Assembly (NCBI RefSeq): GCF_004122165.1
Contig: NZ_SBKO01000002.1
Coordinates: forward strand, 538,756 to 602,755
Direction of reading: 5' to 3'
Source of the DNA: Flavobacterium amnicola
Lineage (GTDB): Bacteria; Bacteroidota; Bacteroidia; Flavobacteriales; Flavobacteriaceae
Length of the DNA stretch: 64,000 bases
Shown here: one piece after another, positions 7,960 to 15,228 of the stretch
Position numbering within the stretch: the stretch's first letter is position 1
Layout of the letters: each line of letters starts with the position of its first letter
Position numbers and translations under genes: made by a program
The notes under the pieces: generated by a model
Told to the model about the DNA's origin: nothing
Seen by the model: the letters and a program-made list of their open reading frames with translations, nothing else
Databases searched by the model: none

Positions 7960-8517
7960 TTAGAAAATAATGGGGATTAAGAAATGAGCCATAACTAACC
8001 CACCAACAAAAAAACCAACAACTGCAATTAAAGAAGGAAGTTGAAAATTACTCAATCCAGAAATAGCATGCCCTGAAGTACATCCACCAGCATAAGGTGT
8101 CCCGAAACCAATTAAAAAGCCACCTAATAAAAGTAACAAAAACCCTTTAGGACTTGTCAAAGCTTCCATACTAAAAAGAGCATCCGGAAGGAATTTGCCA
8201 TTAGGAGCATCGATCCCTATATGTTGTAACTGTGCAATGGTTTTAGGATTAATATCAATATTACTAGCGTTTCCTAAAAAATGATAGGCGATAAATCCTC
8301 CAACAATAGAACCCAATACAATTGCTAAATTCCATTTTTGCTCTCTCCAATCAAAATTAAAATAAGAAGCAGTCTTACTTCCACCCGACATAGAACAAAT
8401 AGTTCTCAGATTGGAAGACATTCCGAACGTTTTACCAAAATAGGTCAACAACAACATTACTACTCCAATCAAGAAACCCGAAACAGACCAGTGCCATGTA
8501 TTTGTAATAAACTCCAT
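7960..8517 (-). CDS. YeeE/YedE-like sulfur transport protein, first half
   Basis: This 185-residue membrane protein has about five helices. Family marks are GMSSNLRTICSM (residues about 32-43), carrying one conserved Cys, and GFGTPYAGGCTSGHAISGLSNFQ (about 138-160), carrying the second Cys-Gly-loop that in TsuA-like proteins lines the sulfur pathway. It is cotranscribed with the shorter half at 7545-7958. Known members import thiosulfate or feed sulfur to sulfurtransferases. No sulfurtransferase or ArsR-type regulator lies alongside here. Confidence 0.87.
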   Translation of the reverse strand: MEFITNTWHWSVSGFLIGVVMLLLTYFGKTFGMSSNLRTICSMSGGSKTASYFNFDWREQKWNLAIVLGSIVGGFIAYHFLGNASNIDINPKTIAQLQHIGIDAPNGKFLPDALFSMEALTSPKGFLLLLLGGFLIGFGTPYAGGCTSGHAISGLSNFQLPSLIAVVGFFVGGLVMAHFLIPIIF

Positions 8518-8533
8518 TTAAAAGTATTTTATG

Positions 8534-8563
8534 CAAAAATAGAAGTTTACCGCAATATTCAAA
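8534..8563 (-). promoter_or_regulatory. promoter of the YeeE/YedE pair
   Basis: Read on the minus strand, TTTG (8563-8560) and TATTTTTG (8541-8534) are separated by 18 nt. This matches both Bacteroidota promoter boxes. The ATG at 8517 is 16 nt downstream. Confidence 0.6.
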
Positions 8564-8587
8564 GCATAACCTTCTAAAAAACAAAAA

Positions 8588-8608
8588 GCACTTCCCGAAG
8601 AAAGTGCT
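8588..8608 (-). terminator. terminator-like hairpin upstream of the YeeE promoter
   Basis: AGCACTT / AAGTGCT form a 7-bp stem around a 7-nt loop. On the minus strand it is followed by TTTTTGTTTTTT, as in an intrinsic terminator. No gene ends here, so it may terminate a short minus-strand RNA made from 8610-8790. Confidence 0.4.
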
Positions 8609-8767
8609 CAAGTTGAAATTTGGACATACTTTTAAATTAACCCAACCAATATATAATGAAAAAATAGTATCCAAAATTTTGAAAGCAAAGCCTTCAAAAC
8701 CAAATTTCGGTACAAATCTACAACGCAATTCGGTATAAATCCAAATTTTATAACAAAAATTCACTGT

Positions 8768-8796
8768 TTTGTTATTAAATATTCTCATTATATTTG
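8768..8796 (+). promoter_or_regulatory. promoter of the lipoprotein gene at 8813
   Basis: TTTG (8768-8771) and TATATTTG (8789-8796) are spaced by 17 nt, matching both Bacteroidota promoter elements. The ATG is 16 nt further on. Confidence 0.65.
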
Positions 8797-8812
8797 TTTA
8801 AAATTTAAACCT

Positions 8813-9268
8813 ATGAAAATATTGCCCCTTTTACTCCTTTCAACGGTTTTGATGTTAAGTTCTTGCATCAGTACTAGAAATACGATTAGAAATATTGATG
8901 ATAATATTCCTGGGCCTGCCCTAAACGAAGACTATAATAGCTTTATCATTACCAAAAAAGCGACCAATAAAAAATATGCCTATAATGAAAATTATCCTGT
9001 AAATGTTGGGTTCACCACTTTGGAAGACGGTCTCAACAATCAAATACGTTTTTTAAATGCGTTAGCAGGACCTAAAGGTGAAAAGATAACCTACAAACTT
9101 GTCGATACTTGCTGTCCGTTTCCTACTAAAAAAAGTGATATGGGAGCAGGAATGTTAGATATTTTTGAAATTAATTACGAAGGACAATCGAAACCAATTC
9201 TACTCTACATCAATAAATTTGAACGAGGAGAAGTAATGATTCCTGTTGGTTTAACCAATAGAAAATAA
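8813..9268 (+). CDS. uncharacterised lipoprotein
   Basis: This 151-residue protein has a lipoprotein signal peptide (MKILPLLLLSTVLMLSSC) that would place the mature N-terminal Cys at residue 18. The mature part contains a CCPFPTKK segment around residue 102, a possible paired-Cys site, and ends in an alpha/beta region (LLYINKFERGEVMIPVGL). No named family is recognised. It is monocistronic, with its own promoter and a strong terminator immediately downstream. Envelope location is inferred from the lipobox. Confidence 0.8.
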   Translation: MKILPLLLLSTVLMLSSCISTRNTIRNIDDNIPGPALNEDYNSFIITKKATNKKYAYNENYPVNVGFTTLEDGLNNQIRFLNALAGPKGEKITYKLVDTCCPFPTKKSDMGAGMLDIFEINYEGQSKPILLYINKFERGEVMIPVGLTNRK

Positions 9269-9270
9269 CA

Positions 9271-9299
9271 AAAAATCCCATCTGAATGATGGGATTTTT
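9271..9299. terminator. bidirectional terminator
   Basis: AAAAATCCCATC / GATGGGATTTTT form a 12-bp stem with a 5-nt loop. It lies between the lipoprotein gene ending at 9268 and the convergent cytochrome gene ending at 9312. Confidence 0.85.
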
Positions 9300-9311
9300 T
9301 TATTTCATACC

Positions 9312-9611
9312 TTAAGTAAGATAATTATAAACTAAATCTTTTTGCTCGGCAGTCAATTTTGCTTTTGGAGCCATTCTGTCTACTGTTACCGCCCAACCTG
9401 ATTTATCATGTTTGGTCACAGGAAACAATTTATGACATCTTGCACAACTATTTTCATATAACGTTTTGCCTTCAGCTATCGCAGTTGGTAATTCTGTTTT
9501 TACTTCTTCGGTGACTTTAACTTCAGTATTAACAACAGGTGCGGTTACTTTTTTTGAACAGGAAAAAAATGCAACACTTAAAAGCGCAGCTACAAATAAT
9601 TTAGTTTTCAT
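9312..9611 (-). CDS. small cytochrome c lipoprotein
   Basis: This 99-residue protein has a lipoprotein signal ending SVAFFSC (Cys 18). A Thr/Val/Glu-rich linker follows, then a single c-type heme site CARCH (residues about 56-60). The Met in DRMAPKAKL (about residue 80) is the likely distal ligand, and the C-terminal helix LTAEQKDLVYNYL is typical of class I cytochromes. It is probably a membrane-anchored periplasmic electron carrier. Its redox partners are not in the neighbourhood. Confidence 0.88.
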   Translation of the reverse strand: MKTKLFVAALLSVAFFSCSKKVTAPVVNTEVKVTEEVKTELPTAIAEGKTLYENSCARCHKLFPVTKHDKSGWAVTVDRMAPKAKLTAEQKDLVYNYLT

Positions 9612-9648
9612 TTATTGACTGTTTTTTGGTTTGGGTAAAAATAAAAAA

Positions 9649-9672
9649 ATCCCAATAGAAAACTATTGGGAT
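9649..9672 (-). terminator. terminator of the cyclophilin-FKBP gene
   Basis: ATCCCAATAG / CTATTGGGAT form a 10-bp stem with an AAAA loop. Reading on the minus strand it is followed by a run of T. It lies 38 nt beyond the stop codon at 9710. Confidence 0.8.
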
Positions 9673-9709
9673 CATGCTTTTAATTTTAAGGAGTAAAATA
9701 CATCAAGAT

Positions 9710-10642
9710 TTATTTCACATCCATCAACTCTACATCAAAAACTAAAGTGGCATTTGGTGGAATAACTCCTCCAGCACCTCTCTCACCGTATCCTAAATAA
9801 GCTGGAATCACAAAACGTGCTTTATCGCCTACTTGTAATAAGGCAATACCTTCATCCCATCCTTCAATTACATTTCCACGTCCTAATGGAAATTCAATTG
9901 GTTTTTTTCTTGGATACGAACTATCAAACGTTTTTCCGTTTTCTAAAGAACCTGTATAATGAACCGATACTGTTTTACCTGCTTCTGCTTGTTTTCCGTT
10001 TCCTTTTTGAATGATTTTATAACGCAATCCGCTTTCTGTTTTTTCGAAACCAGCGGCTAATTTTTCCATAGCTTCTTCCGCTTGACGTTTTGCTTCCTCA
10101 ATTCTTTTCAAACGAGAACCTTCAAACGTACGAAACGCTTCAATTGCATTCCACTTTTCTGCTTCTGCACCTACTCTAATAATTTCCACACTTTCCAATG
10201 CATCACCTTGAGCTACTGCATCTACCACGTCTTGACCTTCTACTACATGTCCGAAAACCGAATGTTTTCCGTCTAACCATGGTGTTGGTACATGCGTGAT
10301 AAAAAATTGTGTTCCGTTAGTCCCTGGACCTGCATTAGCCATCGATAATACTCCTGGTTTGTCGTGGGTTAATGTTGGGTGAAATTCATCATCAAACTTA
10401 TAACCACCATCACCTGTTCCTGTTCCAAGTGGACAACCACCTTGAATCATAAAATCGGGAATGACACGGTGAAATTTCAATCCGTCATAATATTTTTGGC
10501 CTTGAGGCTTTACTGAGTTCTCTAGATTTCCTTCTGCTAAACCAACGAAGTTACCAACAGTTCCTGGAGTTAAATCGTGAGTTAATTTTACTAAAATCGA
10601 CCCTTTTGAAGTATTAAATTTTGCGTAAATACCGTCTTGCAT
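9710..10642 (-). CDS. dual-family peptidyl-prolyl isomerase: cyclophilin fused to FKBP
   Basis: This 310-residue protein contains two unrelated prolyl isomerase domains. Residues 1-155 are a cyclophilin ([36 protein letters not shown]). Residues about 200-310 are an FKBP ([64 protein letters not shown]). A basic helical linker joins them. No signal peptide is visible, so it is probably cytoplasmic. The cyclophilin-then-FKBP order is known from dual immunophilins (CFBPs) of Flavobacterium and relatives. A second, lipid-anchored member is encoded at 59708-60811. Confidence 0.95.
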   Translation of the reverse strand: MQDGIYAKFNTSKGSILVKLTHDLTPGTVGNFVGLAEGNLENSVKPQGQKYYDGLKFHRVIPDFMIQGGCPLGTGTGDGGYKFDDEFHPTLTHDKPGVLSMANAGPGTNGTQFFITHVPTPWLDGKHSVFGHVVEGQDVVDAVAQGDALESVEIIRVGAEAEKWNAIEAFRTFEGSRLKRIEEAKRQAEEAMEKLAAGFEKTESGLRYKIIQKGNGKQAEAGKTVSVHYTGSLENGKTFDSSYPRKKPIEFPLGRGNVIEGWDEGIALLQVGDKARFVIPAYLGYGERGAGGVIPPNATLVFDVELMDVK

Positions 10643-10654
10643 AGTATATTTATT

Positions 10655-10675
10655 TAAATTTGAAGTGCAAAATTA
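10655..10675. promoter_or_regulatory. back-to-back promoters for the divergent immunophilin and acetyltransferase genes
   Basis: TAAATTTG on the plus strand (10655-10662) faces the acetyltransferase ATG 28 nt away. TAATTTTG on the minus strand (10675-10668) faces the immunophilin ATG at 10642. Both match TAnnTTTG, and they lie within 21 bases of each other. Confidence 0.5.
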
Positions 10676-10690
10676 CGATAATAAATTCAA

Positions 10691-11149
10691 ATGGACGTCA
10701 AAATAATTGGGTACGATTCGCAATACAAAAATGATTTTATTCGATTGAATACCGCATGGCTCGAAGAATATTTTTTTGTGGAACCTCATGATATTGCAAC
10801 CTTTGAAAACATTGAGAAAGATATTATTGAAAAAGAAGGAGAGATTTTTTTCTGTTTGGTGAATAATGAAATAGCGGGAACCGTTGCCATGATAAAAGGA
10901 AATGATGCTGTTTTTGAATTGGCTAAAATGGCTGTCGATAAAAAATTTCAAGGAATGAAATTGAGTAATTTACTAATGGAAGCTTGTATTGCTTTTGCCA
11001 CCCATAGAAAAGCGAAAAAGATATTTTTAGTCTCCAATACCAAACTTTCTCCGGCTTTAAATTTATACCGAAAATACCACTTCATAGAAACACCACTGGA
11101 TTCAACTGATTATGATAGAGCGGATATTCAAATGGAATTAATACTATAA
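10691..11149 (+). CDS. GNAT family N-acetyltransferase
   Basis: This is a 152-residue single GNAT domain. The acetyl-CoA binding region is ELAKMAVDKKFQGMKLSNLLMEACIAFA (residues about 76-103), with FQGMKLS in place of the usual Q/RxxGxG/A. That loop lacks the second glycine, so binding geometry may differ. The C-terminal KIFLVSNTKLSPALNLYRKYHFIETP is typical of the family. The substrate is unknown. Only one base separates its stop from the start of the methyltransferase gene. Confidence 0.85.
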   Translation: MDVKIIGYDSQYKNDFIRLNTAWLEEYFFVEPHDIATFENIEKDIIEKEGEIFFCLVNNEIAGTVAMIKGNDAVFELAKMAVDKKFQGMKLSNLLMEACIAFATHRKAKKIFLVSNTKLSPALNLYRKYHFIETPLDSTDYDRADIQMELIL

Positions 11150-11150
11150 T

Positions 11151-11948
11151 ATGGAAGACTTCAACTACATCGAAATCAATAAAAAAACCTGGAACAATAA
11201 AACGGAAGTCCATGTGAATTCTGAATTTTATGATAACGAAAGTTTTTTAAAAGGAAAATCGACTTTAAACGAAATTGAATTACAACTTCTTGGCGATATT
11301 TCAGGAAAAAAAATACTGCATTTACAGTGTCATTTCGGGCAAGATACTATGAGTTTTTCGCGAATGGGCGCTCAAGCAACTGGTGTGGATTTATCTGACA
11401 AAGCCATTGAAAAAGCTAAAGAATTCAACACTCAATTAGGATTAGATGCGCGATTTATTTGTTGTGACCTTTATGATTTACCCAACCATTTACACGAACA
11501 ATTTGATATAGTGTTTACCAGTTACGGCACTATTGGCTGGTTACCCGATTTAGACAAATGGGCAAAAGTGGTTGCACGATTTTTAAAACCCACTGGAAGG
11601 TTTGTGTTTGCCGAATTTCATCCGATTGTTTGGATGTTTGATAATGATTTCAAAGAAGTATTTTACAATTACTTCAATGTTTGCCCAATAATTGAAGACG
11701 AATCGGGCACTTATGCCGACCGTTACGCCAACATAGAAGCCAAAACAATCACTTGGAACCATCCAACATCTGAAGTTTTAAACGCATTAATCAACAACGG
11801 ATTAGAAATCAATTGTTTTAATGAGTATGATTATTCTCCTTACAATTGTTTCAATCAAACCGAAGAATTTGAATTTAATAAATTCAGAATTAAACATTTG
11901 AAAAATAAAATCCCAATGGTATTTACAATATTGGCAACTAAAAAATAA
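11151..11948 (+). CDS. class I SAM-dependent methyltransferase
   Basis: This 265-residue protein has motif I at ILHLQCHFGQDTMSFSRMGA (residues about 56-75). An acidic strand end GVDLSDKAI and a motif-IV-like DIVFTSYGTIGWLPD follow. The subtype with LQCHFGQDT is found in many small-molecule methyltransferases of unknown substrate. It sits one base after the acetyltransferase and 3 nt before the DUF1569 gene, forming a three-gene unit. The substrate cannot be inferred. Confidence 0.88.
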   Translation: MEDFNYIEINKKTWNNKTEVHVNSEFYDNESFLKGKSTLNEIELQLLGDISGKKILHLQCHFGQDTMSFSRMGAQATGVDLSDKAIEKAKEFNTQLGLDARFICCDLYDLPNHLHEQFDIVFTSYGTIGWLPDLDKWAKVVARFLKPTGRFVFAEFHPIVWMFDNDFKEVFYNYFNVCPIIEDESGTYADRYANIEAKTITWNHPTSEVLNALINNGLEINCFNEYDYSPYNCFNQTEEFEFNKFRIKHLKNKIPMVFTILATKK

Positions 11949-11951
11949 TTT

Positions 11952-12398
11952 ATGAAAAGTATATTTAATCCTCGAGACAATCAAGAATTAATTTCAAGAA
12001 TAGAAAAACTTACTCCAGAATCACAATCGATTTGGGGAAAAATGACAGTTGATCAAATGTTATCACATTGCATTGCTCCTATTGATGTTGCTTTAGGTAT
12101 TCAAACAATCAAAATGCCTTTTTTACTGGGTATACTTGGAAGAATGATGAAAAACAAATGGCTTAATGCTCCAGAATTCAAGAAAAACACACCAACAGCA
12201 AAAGAATTTATTAGAATAAACCATTATGATTTTGAAAAATCAAAACAAGAACTAATTGAAAAAACTCGAAAATTTCAAGAGGGTACAAAAGTTATTACGT
12301 TGGAAGTACACCCTTTTTGGGGTAAACTTTCTGCCGAAGACTGGAATAATTTACAATGGAAACATTTAGACCATCATTTAAGACAGTTTGGAGTGTAA
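11952..12398 (+). CDS. DUF1569 (DinB-like fold) protein
   Basis: This is a 148-residue soluble protein. The pattern WGKMTVDQMLSHC near residue 30, NHYDFEK in the middle and HPFWGKLSAEDWNNLQWKHLDHHLRQFG at the C-terminus matches DUF1569, a member of the DinB/YfiT metal-binding four-helix group. The conserved histidines (residue about 39 and those in KHLDHHLRQF) could form the metal site. It is the last gene of the acetyltransferase/methyltransferase unit and is convergent with the next gene, 12 nt away. Confidence 0.85.
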   Translation: MKSIFNPRDNQELISRIEKLTPESQSIWGKMTVDQMLSHCIAPIDVALGIQTIKMPFLLGILGRMMKNKWLNAPEFKKNTPTAKEFIRINHYDFEKSKQELIEKTRKFQEGTKVITLEVHPFWGKLSAEDWNNLQWKHLDHHLRQFGV

Positions 12399-12410
12399 AC
12401 CTTATTAATT

Positions 12411-13550
12411 TTATCTTTCCGAATATTCGGTCATTTCTAAATCTTTATCAAATGGGCTTTTAGTAAAAGGATAAACGGCTTGTTTCACATATCCTTTTGG
12501 GAAATGCGCTTCTAATAAACCAGTATCTTCTGGCCAAACATTTTTAGGTAAATAATACGTTCCAAACATTTTATCAATGAATGGAAAAATGGTAGCAAAG
12601 TTTTTGCCATAATATTTTGGGTTTTTACAATGATGCCAATGATGGTATTGTGGCGTTGCAATAATATACCTTAAAAATCCAAAATTTATACGTGTATTCG
12701 CATGAATTAAAACGGCGTGAATTGCCATAAAGATAACATACACATTAAACGTAATTGTAGAAAATCCTAAAACATACAATGGAATAAAAGCCATGCTTCG
12801 AGTAACAAAAATATCAATAAAATGAGTACGAGAACCCGCTAGCCAATCCATATTTTCTGTAGAATGATGAATGGAATGAAAACGCCACATAAAACTATGT
12901 CTGTGAAAAAAGCGGTGCGTCCAGTATTGGAATAAATCTGTTAGAAAAAATGCTAAAAACAACTCCACTGCAAAGGGCATTGATTGTATAAAATGTTGAA
13001 CACTCTCTAAACCCATTCCTCCAAAAAACAGTTTTGCCGGTTGTTGTGTAATGGTTCCAAAAAACTGAATAAACAAATGGCTAATCGTGAAATAAATCAA
13101 GTCTGTACGCCACTCATTATGAAAAGTAGGCTGATCTTTTCGTTTTGGAAACACAATTTCAATGGGTACAAATATTACAGCCATTAAAAACAAATCGAGA
13201 ATAAGCCAATCTAAACCTAGATGCCATGCTGTTTTATCTACAGCCCTCGCATCAACATCAAAACCTCCTAAAACTATAGTTGCAGTACAAAACAAAATTC
13301 CAATTAGCGATAATTTTTGTTTGCTACTCACTAAAAAACTAGACAAAGCAAAGACAAAAGAAGCAATGATTGAACACATTAAAAAAACCCGCATGGATTC
13401 ACCTGTATAGACTTCTCTAAATTCAGGTGTGGTTAGTTCTTCAGGATATTTAAAACACAAAACGCCTAAAAAAGTTAAAATTCCTAGAAAAATTGAGGTA
13501 TACCCACTTATTATTCCGTTTCCAAATTTTACACCATCTTTAATATCCAT
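12411..13550 (-). CDS. fatty acid hydroxylase / sterol desaturase family membrane protein
   Basis: This 379-residue protein has about seven membrane helices. The di-iron histidine clusters are HRFFH (212-216), HSIHH (225-229) and HHWHH (303-307). It differs from the AGMO-like protein at 5515: it has an N-terminal extra membrane region (residues 1-130) and ends in a soluble tail after FGTYYLPKN, without the C-terminal helices. It is most like the generic bacterial sterol desaturase group, whose substrates range from sterols to carotenoids and fatty acids. It is monocistronic and divergent from trmD. Confidence 0.88.
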   Translation of the reverse strand: MDIKDGVKFGNGIISGYTSIFLGILTFLGVLCFKYPEELTTPEFREVYTGESMRVFLMCSIIASFVFALSSFLVSSKQKLSLIGILFCTATIVLGGFDVDARAVDKTAWHLGLDWLILDLFLMAVIFVPIEIVFPKRKDQPTFHNEWRTDLIYFTISHLFIQFFGTITQQPAKLFFGGMGLESVQHFIQSMPFAVELFLAFFLTDLFQYWTHRFFHRHSFMWRFHSIHHSTENMDWLAGSRTHFIDIFVTRSMAFIPLYVLGFSTITFNVYVIFMAIHAVLIHANTRINFGFLRYIIATPQYHHWHHCKNPKYYGKNFATIFPFIDKMFGTYYLPKNVWPEDTGLLEAHFPKGYVKQAVYPFTKSPFDKDLEMTEYSER

Positions 13551-13618
13551 CTTTTTTTTTGGCTAATATATAAACTCATTAAATTACTTTCAACTATTTA
13601 ATCAAAAAATATTGTTTG

Positions 13619-13626
13619 TACCTTTG
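13619..13626 (+). promoter_or_regulatory. promoter -7 box for trmD
   Basis: TACCTTTG matches TAnnTTTG and lies 17 nt before the trmD ATG at 13644. A clear -33 TTTG at standard spacing was not seen. Confidence 0.55.
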
Positions 13627-13643
13627 CCCTTCAAAAATAGTTT

Positions 13644-14324
13644 ATGCGCATCGATATTATTACCGTTTTACCTGAATTGTTACGAAGTCCTTTTGAAGCC
13701 TCTATCATGAAACGCGCTATCGACAAGGGCTTGGTAGAAGTTCATTTTCACAACCTTCGCGATTATACCACCAACAAACAAAAAAGTGTAGACGATTATC
13801 AGTTTGGCGGAGGTGCAGGTATGGTTATGAGTGTACAACCTATCGATGATTGTATTACGGCATTAAAAGCTGAGCGCAGTTATGATGAAGTCATTTATAT
13901 GACTCCAGATGGCGAAACCTTAAACCAACAAATGGCCAATAAAATGTCGATGTATGAAAACATTATCATTTTGTGCGGACATTACAAAGGCGTTGACCAA
14001 CGCGTTCGCGATCATTTTATTACCAAAGAAATTTCCATTGGCGATTATGTGCTTTCTGGTGGAGAATTAGGTGCTTTGGTCCTTTCCGATGCAATTATTC
14101 GATTAATCCCTGGGGTTTTAAGTGATGAGACTTCTGCCTTAACCGATAGTTTTCAAGACAATTTACTTTCCCCTCCTATTTATACGCGTCCGGCAGAATA
14201 TAAAGGATGGAAAGTACCCGAGGTTTTATTAAGTGGCCATTTTGCCAAAATTGAAAAATGGCGTGAGGATATGGCCTATGAGCATACTAAAAATAGACGA
14301 CCTGATTTACTGGAGAATGAATAA
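13644..14324 (+). CDS. trmD: tRNA (guanine37-N1)-methyltransferase TrmD
   Basis: This enzyme methylates G37 next to the anticodon and prevents frameshifting. The 226-residue SPOUT-class protein has [13 protein letters not shown] at the N-terminus, [12 protein letters not shown] (residues about 52-63), [12 protein letters not shown] (about 112-123) and the trefoil-knot segment [30 protein letters not shown]. All are diagnostic. In most bacteria trmD is immediately followed by rplS. Here rplS lies 3.6 kb downstream, with three unrelated genes between. Confidence 0.97.
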   Translation: MRIDIITVLPELLRSPFEASIMKRAIDKGLVEVHFHNLRDYTTNKQKSVDDYQFGGGAGMVMSVQPIDDCITALKAERSYDEVIYMTPDGETLNQQMANKMSMYENIIILCGHYKGVDQRVRDHFITKEISIGDYVLSGGELGALVLSDAIIRLIPGVLSDETSALTDSFQDNLLSPPIYTRPAEYKGWKVPEVLLSGHFAKIEKWREDMAYEHTKNRRPDLLENE

Positions 14325-14333
14325 TTTTAAAGT

Positions 14334-15155
14334 ATGCAGGAAATTGAAAAAATAAAAAATGTAATAATTTTTGTTGAGAAAAATTACAACAGACAAATTT
14401 CTCCTGCCGAACTAGAAAATGTTTCCAATTATTCTTATCGGAATATTCAACGCATTTTCAAAAATATATTCAAAGAAAATATCGGAGAATACCAAAAAAG
14501 AATACGTCTAGAAAATGGTTTCAAACGTTTAATTTATTCTAATGAAACAATCTCTGATATTTCATTTTCAATAGGTTACGAAAGCAATCAAGCATTTACT
14601 AAGGCTTTTAACAAAAACTATTCCATAACCCCAAGAAAAGCAAGAGAAAACAAAGAATTGATCTTTAATGACTTTATAGCAAATATAGATTCAAAGTATG
14701 TGAAATCTGAAATTGTCAAGCTAAATTCAATTGAAGTTTATTATGATTTAATAATCACTAATGATTATGATAATTCAACAATTAATAAACTTTGGGATAA
14801 AATATATGAGAATGCAAATTATAATTGCCAAATAGATTATTATGGTGTTATTGTTGACCAACCTCTACTTTCTATAAAATCAAAATGCAGATATGAAGCA
14901 TGTTTTACTAAAAGTGAAACTAACATTAAAAAAGCTAAAACAAAATTAATTGATGGTGGAAAATATATTAAATATACTCATTTCGGAAGTTATGATACTA
15001 TTTTAGACACCTATCGATTTATATATAATGATTGGTTATTCCTTCAAAAATATGAAATTGATGCAAAACCAATCATTGAGCATTACCATACTGGTTCCAT
15101 AAATGTTATTGATGAAGAAAAATACATAACTCACATTCTTATCCCTATAAAGTAA
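14334..15155 (+). CDS. AraC family regulator with GyrI-like ligand domain
   Basis: This 273-residue protein is a transcription factor. Residues 1-105 carry the double helix-turn-helix of AraC (YSYRNIQRIFKNIFKENIGEYQKRIRLE, then ISDISFSIGYESNQAFTKAFNKNYSITPRKAR). Residues about 120-273 resemble a GyrI/BmrR-type small-molecule domain (YYDLIITNDY, GGKYIKYTHFGSYDTI, EHYHTGS). The order, HTH first, matches the Rob/SoxS-with-GyrI type. It starts 9 nt after trmD and precedes two secreted agmatine-deiminase-like genes, which it may control. Base composition is noticeably more AT-rich than trmD. Confidence 0.85.
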   Translation: MQEIEKIKNVIIFVEKNYNRQISPAELENVSNYSYRNIQRIFKNIFKENIGEYQKRIRLENGFKRLIYSNETISDISFSIGYESNQAFTKAFNKNYSITPRKARENKELIFNDFIANIDSKYVKSEIVKLNSIEVYYDLIITNDYDNSTINKLWDKIYENANYNCQIDYYGVIVDQPLLSIKSKCRYEACFTKSETNIKKAKTKLIDGGKYIKYTHFGSYDTILDTYRFIYNDWLFLQKYEIDAKPIIEHYHTGSINVIDEEKYITHILIPIK

Positions 15156-15158
15156 GGT

Positions 15159-15175
15159 TGTCAATTTTGGACAAT
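15159..15175 (+). promoter_or_regulatory. short inverted repeat, candidate operator
   Basis: TTGTC / GACAA arms flank a 7-nt spacer, just after the AraC stop codon and 20 nt upstream of the -7 box of the next gene. The position suits a regulator site, but the arms are only 5 bp. Confidence 0.3.
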
Positions 15176-15195
15176 AACAATTAATTTTCACACTA

Positions 15196-15203
15196 TACTT
15201 TTG
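15196..15203 (+). promoter_or_regulatory. promoter -7 box for the agmatine deiminase genes
   Basis: TACTTTTG matches TAnnTTTG and leaves a 25-nt leader before the ATG at 15229. It shows that the deiminase genes need not depend on read-through from trmD. Confidence 0.55.
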
Positions 15204-15228
15204 GCATATCATTAAAAAACAACAAGAT

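Noticed and set aside
8432..8788. 118-codon minus-strand frame overlapping the start of the YeeE gene
   Set aside because: Its product is Phe/Cys-rich low complexity, overlaps a well-supported gene in another frame and contains the YeeE promoter.
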